Below, piece after piece: positions 1 to 14,520 of a stretch of 64,000 nucleotides of DNA. Origin of the DNA: Anoplolepis gracilipes (Eukaryota; Arthropoda; Insecta; Hymenoptera; Formicidae). Where the stretch lies: positions 7,415,233-7,479,232 of the forward strand of contig NC_132973.1 of NCBI RefSeq assembly GCF_047496725.1, given 5' to 3'. The notes under the pieces were generated by a model that was given only the letters and a program-made list of their open reading frames with translations, searched no databases and had not been told where the DNA came from. Numbering within the stretch: position 1 is the first letter of the stretch; the number at the start of each line of letters is the position of its first letter. Both the position numbers and the translations under genes were made by a program.

Positions 1-317
1 AGTATGTTCATGCACGTGAATAACATAACGTCGATATCGAGAGAGAAAAATCTTGCGTGAAGAGGGAAGGAAAAGAAAGAGAAAGAAGAGACTGGAATCA
101 TTCAAAGAAATTTAACTTTATTTTTATAGAAATAATATAAAAATGAATAATTCTTACAACTCTTTTGATATCTTTTTGAAAAATAATAAAAAGATACAAA
201 GAAAGCTGAAACAGAAAAAGATTTCATATTTGAGTATTAGAGGCAATTTGCAAGAGCATTTTTCAAAATTTTACACATAAGATAATGAAAATTCATTATC
301 GTTATGCACGTAGAAAC

Positions 318-318
<1 letters not shown>

Positions 319-363
<45 letters not shown>
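319..363. repeat. (AC)n microsatellite
   Basis: An uninterrupted AC dinucleotide run of about 45 bp. The His/Thr or Cys/Val repeats it creates in all frames are not proteins. Confidence 0.95.
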
Positions 364-366
<3 letters not shown>

Positions 367-3300
367 GTAGAAAACGTTTCTCGTAATAGCGTAATTAGAG
401 ACAAAGCTGTTTGCAAATTGATTATTAAGCCAATTTCTACATTGTGCAGACATAGCGGCCGACACGGCAATTATGTACATTTTAATAATGTCCGATATTG
501 TAGACGTAGCTAGGACAAAGATTCTCCATTGTCTTCGTATCGTAATTATTGACTGCATTTGTTTGTTACGTCACCGTTTACGAATGCGAGGTAATAATTT
601 ATTATGGCGAATAATTGGCGATAATTTGCATCGCGCATTTTGACTCAGATGGGATGAACCATGACACACTATAATTTACTATAATGTTCGCTAATAGTTG
701 GATAGATAGCAATGAGCTTTTTTAAATTTTATAAATTTATCGAGAGTTTTATTGTTGCTCAGAAGAATGTTAATTGACAGTTTAATTACGAAGTTTTATT
801 CGACATTAAAAGTTTGTGTGAAATGTCTCAGTCGAAAGTACATTAATTTTCAGAACTGTAAATAACATAATTCAAAGTTTAAATTAACTTGGAATATACT
901 TTCAAAATTCTACTTTATTTAATTCATTTCAACTTACTCGCATATATTATGAATTGCTTAATAATGTATAATATCGCGAGTTGTTGAGCAATATCACGAA
1001 ACCATATTAATCTCCGCTTTGTTTTTTTTTTCAAAAATTTTTACAAGAAAAACTTAATAAAAACGTACAATAAGACATTAATATTATTATTATTATATAG
1101 TTTTCAGAAATGAAAAATAAGTTTTTTATTAATATAATTTTGTCTCTACACACAAATATGTATAAGCTTTCTAAATATAAATTCTAATTTCATTCTCAGA
1201 CGAGTATATGATATAAGTAATAATATAATTATAAAACTTAATAACTTACATTGCGGAGAGAATTTTCTTTTAGCTGCTTTTTTACAATTTTCCTACATGT
1301 ACGCTTGTTTTATTTTAAACGCAAAAGGAATCTGCGAAAATCGGAAAGAAAAGAATCAGCGAAAACACGAACGAAAACCCAACGACATTTTCCTGATTTC
1401 CCTTTCTCTTTCTGTCTCTCTTTTTATTCTACGACCGTTATGCGTGGTCACACCGGCAATTAGATCGTACCGCTAACTTTTAATATCTGCCGCTAATAGC
1501 CCTTTCAGCGACGCGCATAATCCGATTTTGCGTTTTTACGTTCACGCATACAGTGACCCGAGCGTGAGTTAATTGCACTAATTGGACATACGGTTATGTT
1601 TAGGATCGCGTATAGAGAGAGGCGCGCGCATATCTATTTTCTTTCTTTTTTTTTTGTACCTTCCCTTTACTCCCCTCCTTTATTCTCATCACCGCTTTTT
1701 GTTCTGCGTCGCGTTGACTCGATTAAAAGTCTCTTTGTCGAGATGCACCAACTAAAATGGACTAGCTAAAACGAGAGAGAGAGAGAGATGGAGAGAGGGA
1801 GAGGGGGAGGGGGAGGAATATAACGCATGCATGCGACAAAATTAATTCAGCGTATCGTATTAGCTTCTCTCGCTTTATATGCGTTAAAATTCGACGAAAG
1901 TACTGGATCACAATTTTTAAATAGCAACGTCGAGTTGAAGATGAAAAAACTTACATGCTGTTTGTACGTCCAGAGATCTGGGCCATCAATTTACTATTGT
2001 GAAACATTGTAATCGCAGCGATTTATTGATTTTTTTATTTTTTTTTTTTTATTTTTTTTTTTATAGTGATTGTGAGGGATTTATCTTCTCGAAATTTTAT
2101 CCTGGCAGATGCAATCTTTTTACTGTGCGAAGATTTATATATCGGTCGCTTATATATTTATATTCGTGACAAGTTCGAAAAACTTCTATACTATCTCAGC
2201 GAACTATCTTGTTGGTTGATTTGACAAATGTACAAGATATCTTTTTCCTTGATTAAAAAAAAAATCGATTTTTTCTTAATATTTAACTATATTTATTTTC
2301 AGAAAGTTCGCATATTTATATTATGATATTAGGTTACTTGTTTCTTAGCACATGTATTGATAATTTTAAATTTATTTTGTTCGATACATTATCAATTACA
2401 ATAAGTAAACGCACAAAGATAAGTACGTTTATAAAATTATCAGGAATTAATATGATATTAGATATGGAAGAGGGGACGAAAATAAATAAGTTTATGGCGT
2501 TATTCAAAAATCAATGGCATTGTAAACCGTTTGAAATTGGAAAATAAACACATCTAATTCCGAAATATTTTCATGACTCTAGTTGCTACATTTTGAACAG
2601 CTAAATACAGTGAGGTAATTTCAGATAGTTGGCATTTTGCGTTAATTTTTGCTGGAAAATTCGCGAAACGACAGGTACAAGAGGAATTTACACAATCTCA
2701 TCCCTTCGCGTTATATAATATATTATTAGGTGGAAAAATCCGTCAAACTTATCCGAACAATTTCGTGATCTTCCGATAGGGGAAAAATGTGGAAAATCCA
2801 TACTTTGGCGCATATATACTTTTGATGCTCTATATTTTTATTTTACATTTTATTTTTAAATTCTTTTCATTGCATAACAATTGTATTTTACTTTGAGATT
2901 GCATTCTAGTATAAATCTGGAAAAAACGACAAAATTGTATCAATGCATATCTATAAATTTAAAAAGAAAAACTCATAAAAATTTCTTGAATATGTATATT
3001 CTTGTGATAGAAAAGCAAGAGAAATACAGTTTTGATATGCATTTGACATTTTATTGGAAAATTATGATATAAATTTTTGTTACCTATTACGCAAATACAA
3101 ATTTCGAAAGAAACCTCAAATGATTAACTTGACAAAGAAGATTGCAAGCGCAAAAATAAAAATCTCTCAGAAAACTGAGTTGCATTAAAGAAGAAAATGA
3201 CGAGACATATGCTCTTTATAAATTATTTAGAGCACCTCATAAACATGATCACACGATCTATGGCCTTTTCTCGAGTATTATCGGTCTTATTACGTAAAAT

Positions 3301-3852
3301 CGCTTTCGACGATATTTTCCGATTATATGGCATTTATCGACCTTTTTTTTATATCGTGTCTCGAAAAGACTCGAAAACTTTTCTATATTTACGACGTACA
3401 AGACGCGAAGACGATCAATACGCGACGTATTCCTCCTTGGCTCCGTCTCTCGTCGACAATTTATCTATTTAGAGACACACTGTTTGTTCTCACAAAACAA
3501 AACATCGCGTGAGAGTAAGGAAAAACAGCGCGCGCGCACGCGCACGAGTTTTCCACGACGCGTTTTCGTGTGCGAGCCCCCGCTGGGCTCGTTTATTTTC
3601 TCATGCGAGAGAAGTATTCCAGACTTCAGAATACGTGTGACGAAATTTGCGAGAAAGCGAGCTTCCCTTCTATTTGCCGAGAGGGATACGCGCAGCCGAA
3701 AAACAGAGATACTTTCTCTTTAATCATGTTTGTTTATACATGTACGATGATATATCGATTATGTTAACGAAATTTTTAAAAAATATATTTAATATTACAT
3801 TAATATATTTTGTAAACTAGTTACATTAATTTAAAATAAAAAATTATATAAT

Positions 3853-3855
<3 letters not shown>

Positions 3856-3924
<69 letters not shown>
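3856..3924. repeat. (GA)n microsatellite
   Basis: An uninterrupted GA run of about 69 bp in AT-rich flanks. Confidence 0.95.
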
Positions 3925-3925
<1 letters not shown>

Positions 3926-6900
3926 GTATGTAATATAATATAATATTATTATACAACAATTTATATATGTTATATTAATTTGATTCATTTTAATTGTACG
4001 TTACGTAATAATTATATGAAATAGTGCTGCGTTATAATTTAAATCAATTTTATTATTTTCATTTATCATATTTATTTCACCGTTATCTACTATTCGTCAC
4101 CTTGTTCTTCCTTTTCTCTTTCTCTCTTGTTTTTTTTTTCTTCTACGAAGATGAACTTTCTCAAAAATAATTTTTTCGCATTCACAACAGTCAAGTCCTT
4201 GAAAAAAAAATCCAAACTTTGCAAGAATATTTTATTACCTCATTCGCGAACTGCGGAGTCTCATCTCTTTCAACTTATTCCGTATATCCGGGCTATTTTT
4301 TTTTCTTCTTTTTCTCGTTTTCTTCTCATTTTATTTTCGCCGTTTTTTTTTTTTTTTTTTTTCCTCACTTGAGTTAAGACCTGCCGTCTTTTACCACGCG
4401 AGTAATATATGTAACCGCATCGAAAGCGAGCTTTGCAGAAGCATGAAATTTTTTTGCTTTATGTGTATTATATAATCTGTACATTTTGTATATTCAAATC
4501 TCTTTTTTGAAAATTTTAAATTAAATCTTTTTTCTATCACCGAAATTTAATTTAACAGTTTAATTTCTTTTTCAATATACATCTAAAGAAGTAGCTACCT
4601 CTTGTCGATGAAATTTTTCATCGGGCTCTTATTATCAGAAACGCTCGTTAAAGAGATGCCGACTAATCGCGAAAGTTCTTGTGTTTTCCTTCCGGTTATG
4701 AAGAAACTTTGATCGATCGCGAGTCGTTGATAGACGAGAGATTGGCGAGAGAGAGATTTCTAAATTTCATGTTCTCGTAATTTATGAAGTTGGTTGTTTG
4801 GAATTAACTCGTTTAATCGTCAAGTCAAAAACCATTCATGAAAAGGCTTAACCTGATTTAAGTGTCTTAAGGATGCTGAATAAGAGATTATTCGACCTTT
4901 AGCGTCTTTGAGGCTTTTGTACACATTGCACAGTTTATCTCTCTTTTTTTCTCAATCTTTTGATAAAAAAGAAATTAAAACATATACGTTTCTGACTAAT
5001 GTTATTTTAATAAGATTTTTTAAATCTAGTTTTATTTTCAGTAAAATTGAGATATGCTACATTTTAAATATTAATTATTTTTACAAATTATTCTGCGATT
5101 TTTATTGGAAATTATATTTCATATCTTTACACAAATCCAAGAGAGATATTTATATAAAAAGCTTCTTTTTTCTACGGATTATTTTATACATACTGCGAAA
5201 ATACAACACAAGCTCTTGCGGAACGATCTGCTCTTTTTGATTACGAGCGTTATTTCCGCCCCAGAGAGCGACAATAAAGTCTGTCTGAAAGATCCCAGAA
5301 AAGATCCAGCAAAAGATAGTAGGAATCACGTGCCGAATCACGTGTTACGGACGTATCCGAATTTTCCGTCGAAATCCGCGGATTAATTTAAGGAGGCCGC
5401 AAAAACTTCGCCGACAGCATCGATTCGTCGATGGAAAAATAGGACCGCTGCTGCCAATTTATTTACCGTGGAGCAAAAATGGTCGCTGATGCCAAGTAAT
5501 TTCGTTTTCGATCGCGGGCTTGGCGCCAGAAAATTTTCCTAGAGAAATGCGATTCGTTACACGCGCCTTTTTATTACTTTCTTCTGAATTTATTCCCATG
5601 TAAAAGATGGAAATCCCTACATAAATAATAAATCAATTTTATTTTCAACTTCAGGAGATTATTCCTTTATAATTCAAAAATCAAGTTTCTTTTTTTACTA
5701 ATATAAAATTTTAATTGAAGACTCTTAAAAATTAATATCAGGATTCTCATCTAATTTGAAATAATTTAAAAATTAAATACATCTTATTCGTATGCAAATT
5801 TTCGTGATCAATATTTAATTTGTATTTGAATTTTCTAAAGATATCTGGAATTAGAAAAAAGTTGTTTCTCGAAAAAAAATGTATGTTTTCCTCGAAATTC
5901 GCTAGAGATTATCTTTCCGCACAAAGTTTCGCAAATATTCGTGAATATAGTTTCGCGTAACGACAAGATCGATAGCACGCTCTCTTTTCCCGTGTTTATT
6001 AAACGTTCATCCTACTTGTTCCCTGACGATAAAGGATCAATGTTAACCAGGATGCACGACACGAGACACGTGGTGCCTGCAAACTGTCGCGAAATAACTG
6101 ATGGATTTTTGTTCGTTCCAAGTAATTCGAAAACCGATCCGAATACACGCGACCGATCGTGATTTGAATTTGATGGACACGCTTTTGTATGAAGACCTGC
6201 TTTGTTCTGTCGAGATCGCTTGTTAATTGACCCTTTATTGAGCAATTATTCTCAAACAATTACTCAAATAGTCAAAGCCGCGCGTTTCGTTATATCGAAA
6301 TTTTGTTAAAAATTTATATATGTATATTTAAAAATAAATTAAACCAACTATTAAAAATCTGCTATATTATTAGTTATATAAATAAATGAAAATATTAAAT
6401 TTAAAATATCAAATATATTATTGATATCATATAAATAATTGATTCAAATTATTTATTAAAAAATGAGTTTTGTTATCAAAGTAAATTGAATTAAAAACTT
6501 TAAAAAGTTAATTACCTATGTTATGAATTAGAAATTAAACTGTATATTATTAATTTAAAATTAAATTATTATTAATTTGCAAACAAGATAAATTATTAAT
6601 TTGAAAGTAGACCAAAATATTAATCTTAATCTATTGTAGTTAAGAATCGAAGCAATAATTTTGATGACAAATAAATCGTACGCAATGACGCGCAAAAACT
6701 TTATTTTTCCATTAGGGAAGTCCAGTAAAGCTCTTCGATGCAACTTTACTAATATAACTTTGCTAATATGTAGCTGTAATCGTATCGTCGACACGGAAAA
6801 TCGATGCGGTTGATCGTAAAAGCTCAGATAAATCCCTACGTTGTAGATAAACGGCGTTTTGAAATCCTCACCGAGATTACGCAGTCCGGAAGTACACGAT

Positions 6901-8147
6901 GAACGAACGTATGTGAATGAATATAACCAACATTCTCATTTTATACTCTGCACAGAGAGCGACCAGTGGAGAGTCTTCGTTTTACAAAATATCGCGCGCA
7001 TACTAATTAATTCGAGCACGTGGTCGCAGAAGCGATCCATATAGTCGCGATTATTATCCGCACAAACGCGGTCGTGGTATTACGTTGAGTAGTCCTCCTA
7101 ATATTATCTCGGAATAATTGGATCGATTCTCGTTGAATCGAGAGAACGACTATATGTATATATATGTATATAATATATATATATATATATGGATATACGG
7201 AGGAAATTCCACGGGCTGCGAGAATTCCGCAGGAAATATGGAGAGCTTGGGTGAAACTATCTCCAAAAAAATTCCCATATCATTCACAGTTATAGTTTCC
7301 TGACGAATACGTTGAAAAAAAAAATATACTTTATATCAAAAAAATAATATTATGGGAATGTCGCCGATTTTTAATTTTTCACAAAATAACCGTGTCAGTA
7401 ATTTTATTTTTCCGTGGAATAATTAAATGACACACTAAAATCATAACGAGGTTTAAATTTTCGAAGCCTTTCAAGCTTATTATCAACAACGCGTTTGCTA
7501 CAGAAAAGCGTATCAATAAACGCTGACAATAGCACACATACACACACATGTATACACACTCGGATCATGAACGAGATTATCGATGACGTAATCGCAAGGC
7601 AGTTTAAATGAGAGAGACGTGTCTCTCAATCTCTTTCTCTCTTTCTTCATCTCTTCACGACTGTTGGAGGACACGTTGAATAGAATCGCTGTCAAAGGTC
7701 CTCGAGGCCGGCCGCGCGCGCACTTGGTAACTGCCTTTATCTTCCGTTATCTCTGTCCCTCTTCATTTCTCTCCCTTATTTACCCTCCCACCGATCGACG
7801 ATTCGCTCGATTTATGAACTCCTCCGAGCCGTCAATCGCGTCTCGATATCGGTGAGATACTTGACCATCCTAAACTGTCGTCCACAAATCCCGTCCAGCG
7901 AGAAAGAGCTTTCGATAGACCGCGATCACGAGTACCCGTGGAAATAGGAGTCGCATGGCACCGAGTGTCATCAGCATCACGACACGATCGAGTGCCGGTC
8001 GTGTCGGTATCGACGCGATCGCTTAACAATAGGTGTATTAATTCGATAACGGGTGTCAAGTGTCGTAATCTCGTCGCGAATTAGTTTCGCTATATTCCTC
8101 GATATCATATTTCGAGTATAGCGTATTCTCTCATCAATTGCGCGAAA

Positions 8148-8181
8148 TTTGACAAATTTTCCGGGCCGAAAATTTGTCAAA
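8148..8181. repeat. Perfect inverted repeat, 14-bp arms
   Basis: TTTGACAAATTTTC at 8148-8161 is followed by a 6-base spacer (CGGGCC) and its exact reverse complement at 8168-8181. It sits in a CpG-rich islet. It could be a foldback remnant, a dyad binding site or chance. Confidence 0.75.
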
Positions 8182-8392
8182 CTCTGGACGATGGCGGTGT
8201 CTCTTTCGGAAAAATTCTCGGAAAATCGCACAACACCCACGTCGAACGACTCTCGAATCTTTCTACCGCGTGTTTTCGAAGTAAACGAATTCATTTTTCT
8301 CCACGCGAAATGTCTGTTATCGGACGTCGAGTGCTGTCATCGCCAATCTCCGAGCGTTGTCATCTGTTCCGGACGATTCGCGGGACGTTTCG

Positions 8393-8410
8393 CGGTGGCA
8401 ATTGCCACCG
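8393..8410. repeat. 18-bp perfect palindrome
   Basis: CGGTGGCAATTGCCACCG is its own reverse complement. It lies about 210 bp downstream of another perfect inverted repeat in the same CpG-rich islet. Function is unknown. Confidence 0.75.
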
Positions 8411-11400
8411 AATATCGGACAGAACGAGCACAGGAAGGGGTACATAACGCGGGCTTTGGAAATCGGACGATGGTGCTTCACAAGCTGTCGCGTACACGAG
8501 CGACAACTTAAACAATATCATTCGACACTCCCGGAAGAGGCAGTGAATGAGAGCTGGATTTCGCGCCATGAAACATTTTTTCCCCGATCTACGCGAGTAA
8601 TGGAAAAATAAAAGTACGCGAAAAAAAAGAACCGATAAAAATTGAAATTATTGACAGATAACGTCGAAAATTTTGAATCGAACAACAGTTTATTGTTTGC
8701 TCGTACAAGAATTTTAATATTATATAAGAGATACAGTTTATGATACAATAAATATATATTATATTCATTTTATATACATTTTTGGAAAACTTTAAATTTA
8801 TTTATTTTTTCGTTTTGGCTCGAATTATTTTTACAATTATTTTAGGATTAAATTTATTAATCACGAATCCTTATTTTTTTTATTTCACACCTACTATGCT
8901 GCTGTTCAATCATTTGAGGACATTTGACTGCTTTGACACTTTGTCCAAAATACAGAGTCAATTTTTGTTATTTTTTTTATCGTAAATACTATCCACAATA
9001 CGCATGAACGTTTTGTCGCAGCACAATTATCGATGCTGAATAAACGTGCGTTACAGTTCACGATTTTACTGAAAATTAATGTGGGTGTTGCGGTGCATGC
9101 ACGTGCGCTAATTAGCGGCGCATTGATGTGAATACGGTATTCGTAATTGATTAAACTTGCCTGCCTGAAAAGCCGCGAAATCGAGAGTGCTCGTAAAAGC
9201 GACCTAGGGACGATCCTAATTATCCATTATTTTTACGCCATCGTTCCTCCATATCTTGTTTGCCTTTATTTTCAACATTGCAATTTGTACTTACGTTTTC
9301 GGCTGCGTGTTTTCATATCTGCTGTTTTTCCTTCTTTCGTATTGTTAGCGTTTAATAGAACAAGAGAAAAGCTCGCATTTGTTTACGACAGAGAAACGTA
9401 GGAATGGTAATTTCACTCGATAACAATTGCTTCTCCTAACGCCTGTAATATCTTTCACTAGATTCTCTCTTGTCTAGTGCGAAAAGAGTACTTTACATTA
9501 CTACAATATGTTGATAACTTCCTCTTTTATTATAACAATTTTATCATTAATTCTATACATGCATATATAACTTAAAAGCACTTTACAACTTCTTCTTGAA
9601 AATATTTATATATTTAAATGTTTTATACAGAAATTTAAAGTGATATATTATTATAAAATTATTAATATGTTATATGTTTTATTAATATAATAATGTATAT
9701 ATTAATACAAAATTATTAATCAGTTATAATATAATTTATAATTATATTAATCTAAATATTAGAATAGTTAAACATTTTAATTGAGTAGATTTTTAAATTA
9801 TATGATGTACAAGTGTCCTTTTTTTTATATGAAAATAAATATAAGAAAATCTTTAATTTTTTATTAAATGTATACAGAATAAATTTGCGCGATCTGTGGA
9901 AAGAATGAGCGGATATGTCTTTGTTAATTAACTCGTTAATTAATTATAGGATTTATTTCGACAAAAAGAGAAAAAAAAGTTATTTAAAATTTTTTTTCTC
10001 ATTTATTTGAATTTATGCATAATTTGAATGTTATACTGGACGAATGTGCAAGCACCGCGAAACCGGCAAAGTTGGAAAATTAATATCCTTGGATGATCTA
10101 TTGTTCTATTTTCCAGTTTATTCGTTTCACTGCGACTTCTTATTGTCGCGCGAATACATTCAATTCCTTCAGTTTCCCGGTTCGCGATTCAATTTATCTG
10201 TGAAGATTATTCTGTAACTTTGATTATTTTGGTTTTTTTTGTCGGAAAGAGAATGAATCGTTTGTGATAAAAATGATTTCTTAAAATTTGAATTTTTTTT
10301 ACGAATTTGCATTTTATTTTAGTGAAAAGAGGAAAAGGAAACAAGAGACTATTATATCTCTCGTGTGTACATTTTACACCGAGAAAAATGACATTTGGGT
10401 GCTTATAACTTTTTAAAATTTTTTAGTTTTTTTATTATATAAATTTGTTTATATAATAATGTGATATATTAATTTGCTTTGAAAATTCTTATTTTTATTT
10501 CAACTTTTCTTCTTTCTCTATATCTCGCATACAAAATTTACTGAGAACACATGCTGTATTTTGAGAAAAATCCACTTTATGGGGCTATGGACAAGCTGCA
10601 GGTCGTATATATTTCTTTAAGAATAAATCATATTAAAATTACGATCATGTCTGGGGAATGGAAGAAGGTAACCGTGTCGTGTCGCTCGTCGTTGAAATTT
10701 ACGAACTCACGAATAAAGAAAATTGCGAACACAGCTGGGACGGTTATGAGCGGACTGGGTCATGTCTTTTTTCACTTGAAAATCCACGTCTACCGTTGTG
10801 ATAGAAAATGTTCATTCTTACGATTCACCCCATCCGAAGAATTGAATTTTCGCATATTTTTCAGTAACCATAAAAGAAAAGCATGTAAAAGAAGAGTGCG
10901 CACTATAATGCGTACTCTCCAAGGAAATATCTCGAAATGTTTTAACGTTTCGTACAAGGAGCGTGTATGTTACTTCTACTCGCGTAATAAATCATTGCGG
11001 AAAATTAAATTTTATATATATTGTATGTATAATCTTATATTAAGTTACACATGATAAATATATATTGTAGCAAAATAAATATGAACATTTCTTTGCCAAA
11101 AACAGATTCATCTGTTGACCGATTCAATTTTTTCTTTTTTTTTGGATGTTAGAAATTTAATTTTATATATATATTTTTTAGTTATTTTAAGGATATTGAT
11201 TATGTATAAAATAGAAATGAGAAACAAGAAATATCTCGCACGATCTTATTATTAAAGTTACGAAGAGGTAGCGTACGTGTGGTGGCATACGTAATACGAA
11301 CACAGCGGATTGTTGTAAAGTTCATTCATCAAAGTTTTCGAGGCAAACGTTTACAGGGAAAGAGAAGGAGAAGCAAGCTTGTACACGGGGGTGTTATACA

Positions 11401-12025
11401 ACCGAAGTTTACCAAATTTGTACTGCTCTGGATAGCTTATTGTCACCGCAAAATTTGCATCGTTCTCTCGCATCTCTCTTATATCCATCGCAGCACCCAG
11501 TCTCTAGCTAAGTCGCTTTATATGTAATATGACTTTTTTTTTCAAATTCTTGAAAATCATTCTTACCGCGACGTCGAAAATTCAATAGCAGAGCAGAATT
11601 ACAATTGCATCAAAGTAAACAAGAAGCAAGATTGTTTATTATATTATATCTGTGAAAATGTATACAATATTTAATTAAAATGTTTTATTTAAATTTCTCT
11701 CATTTGAAAATTCAACTTTATTAATTAGGAAGTTTAGTTAGTTATACTTTTGTCAAATTAATAAAGCACTTTGAATATGAGAAAATTGCTTTAATTAATG
11801 TGAATAAAAGTTGAACAAGATAACGTAATTTTGTCACAAAATTTACATTTATGTTAATTGGCGTATCATTTTGACTACATTTAACGGACTGAAATTCTGT
11901 GCAAAGTTTGATCGCAATTAGTTCTACCGATAAAATACTTGATTAGTTTTTCAAAATAATCTTCAAAATAATCACCAAGCGTGTGTCATCATTTAGTATA
12001 TATATTAATTCGGTCGAAATACGCA

Positions 12026-12028
<3 letters not shown>

Positions 12029-12057
<29 letters not shown>
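12029..12057. repeat. (CT)n microsatellite
   Basis: A CT dinucleotide run of about 29 bp. Confidence 0.9.
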
Positions 12058-12059
<2 letters not shown>

Positions 12060-13112
12060 GATCTTCTGAACCATTAATAAAGGCAAACGCGTTTAGAAAT
12101 ATTTACGAGTATTGCGCTACGTTACAAATACTGGCTACATTTTCAATGCAAACGATGCCTATTTATCGCTATATCGTACTTCATGCTTCTCGATGTTCAT
12201 TACCGATTGGCCGCGGAATGAATACGAGACGATATTGAAGGTGCGATATTAATGGTATACGCGGATACGGTTATTCGCTATATTAAACGCGTCCGGTATA
12301 TTGATGCTCTCTCGAGGTAAATCGTTTCATGAAGATAAATTGTCGATGAATCGATAAATGAGTTGTTAACTCAACTGTAGGATGAAACGTGATAACTCAC
12401 ATCAAGGCTTAATTGTGATATCGAGAAATCGAAAGATTCAGAGAAGAGAATTCGACAATTATAGTGTCATTACGATAAAAACGATTTTTATTTGAGATTG
12501 TATAAAATATATTTTTCCCTCTCTATTTTTATCTCTTTTATTTTTTTTTTATATTATTTTTAAGTTTAAGGATTTTTTTTTATTTTAATTATTCTAATTA
12601 TATCTTTGACAGATGTTTTATTATACTTCTAAAATTGTTTTTTTCTATAATCGAAAATTGTATCTATCTAAAATACCAATACTAAATAAAATATCATTGA
12701 TATCAATTCTACTGCGCGACTATTTAAAATTTATATCGATGATTAAACAAACTTAAATTAAGGTGGATAGTGCGAGAAAGTTTGCTTGGCGCTCTAGTAA
12801 AGCACATTCCGTTCGAACTGCAGGAACATTGGTCCAGTTTATCTTAGGCGAGCCGTAACTATCAATTTACTTATTTGTCTGAACGCCTATTCATCCATTA
12901 ATCTCCGTCGGCTGTGTAACGGGCGTTAAATTGCTATTGCGCGCGCTTGATTCCTTTTTCTTCATTTATGGGTCAGATACGGGACGATTTAAAGAGCAAA
13001 GGTTTCACTTTCCATTTTCAATATATTTTTCAATCAATATAAACTATATGTATATATCATAAATTATACTGTCTCAATTACTGACTGTGTATATTGTTTA
13101 TAACGACTAATT

Positions 13113-13113
13113 A

Positions 13114-13155
<42 letters not shown>
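13113..13155. repeat. (TA)n microsatellite
   Basis: A TA run of about 43 bp. Confidence 0.9.
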
Positions 13156-13158
<3 letters not shown>

Positions 13159-14048
13159 GATTTTCAAATATGAAAATTTTAATTTTCATTTTATATAGAG
13201 CAAATTTAATTTTATATACATAGAGTACTGTACTAAAAAAAAACACTTTCTACTTTTACATACACGCATTATATGTATTTATTTATTTACATTTTTATTA
13301 TACGTAGATATTAAAATTTCATTTTTTAGAGAAAATTTTTGCATTACATATTTTTTCCTTTTTCATTGTTAATTATCTTTATTTTCTTGGTGCTACGTTT
13401 CTTCCCGACTCTATCACAAGCTTCTATTATTCTTGCATATTACAAAGACGTGTTACGCCAGACTATGAAAAGACAGCGCAGCGTGTGTGTTACTCGTTGA
13501 GGTAGAAAAGACTCGCTCGAGAACGATGCGGAAAGGCACGCGATCGATAGTGAATTTATATCGGGAAATAATATCCTTCCGCTATGGAGTCATGCAATCA
13601 TTTTGTAGCTCGCGTGTCGCGTGTCGCAAACTCATAATGTATCTATTATTGCGTGTATTTAAACCAATCGCGCGTTCAAGTCCCTCCGATAATTTCGCCA
13701 TTTCGAGCGAAAGCGCTGTTGCGATTTGCCGCGCGCACGCAAAATTAAAGTTTTCATTTCGAAGTTTCGAACATTGCGGAGAGTCGGAATTCCAAGCTCG
13801 GAATCGAGAACGGGCCAACTTTTCGAAACGTATTTCTCTATATATAGAAATTTAAATATCTATTCCTTGGAAAAACTAGAATTCTCATGGATTTCTTTTG
13901 TACCTAGAAAAATCAAGGAATTTCTATGGAATTTTATTGAAACTCTCAGAGAAGTTTTTTTTTTAAATTCTCTCTAATTTTATATTTTAAGCACTCGGGA
14001 ATCCACCGATATGCGTAGTTGTGAATTATGTGTTTAAATATATTAGAA

Positions 14049-14080
<32 letters not shown>

Positions 14081-14489
14081 CTATCTTTGTTTATACACTC
14101 AATGTCTTAACAGAATATTGAATGTGTGGTACACATTTTTTATTTATGTATTTTTCGTGATAAAAAATGAAAAAAAAAATGTTATGCAAGTTTATTTTAT
14201 GTTTTCCTTTGTAACGTACAGAAGAGTAGAAAACTTATAACGAAAAAATTTTTTAGAAAGACGCACTAAAAAATCTTTAAAATATTCTTTTTACCTAAAA
14301 TGTTATAAAAATATAATAAATAAAAATATCTGAAAAATGTGGGAATTTTCAGGAAATTTTTTTACGAAATTTGTAAACAACCTTTGTTAAAGTTTAATTT
14401 TAGAGCATATTCAAGACGTGCGCATGTATAAGAGAAAGTTAAATCCAATTCTCTTTAAACTCTGCTACATATATTTCTAGAAATTTGAC

Positions 14490-14492
<3 letters not shown>

Positions 14493-14520
<28 letters not shown>
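14493..14520. repeat. Poly-T tract
   Basis: A run of 28 T residues. No adjacent coding or element sequence was recognised. Confidence 0.9.

Noticed and set aside
304..558. His/Thr and Cys/Val repeat open frames
   Set aside because: Produced by the AC microsatellite.
740..765. Sequence resembling the mature miR-315 (ATTGTTGCTCAGAA)
   Set aside because: The seed is disrupted by a missing G and the flank does not fold into a matching precursor hairpin.
8149..8511. 120-codon open frame on the plus strand
   Set aside because: Overlaps perfect inverted repeats and equally open frames on the other strand; no family resemblance.
10551..11054. 167-codon open frame on the plus strand, the longest in the window
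   Set aside because: Composition follows the local base bias, no domain or signal is recognisable, and there is no splice or promoter context. Treated as chance.
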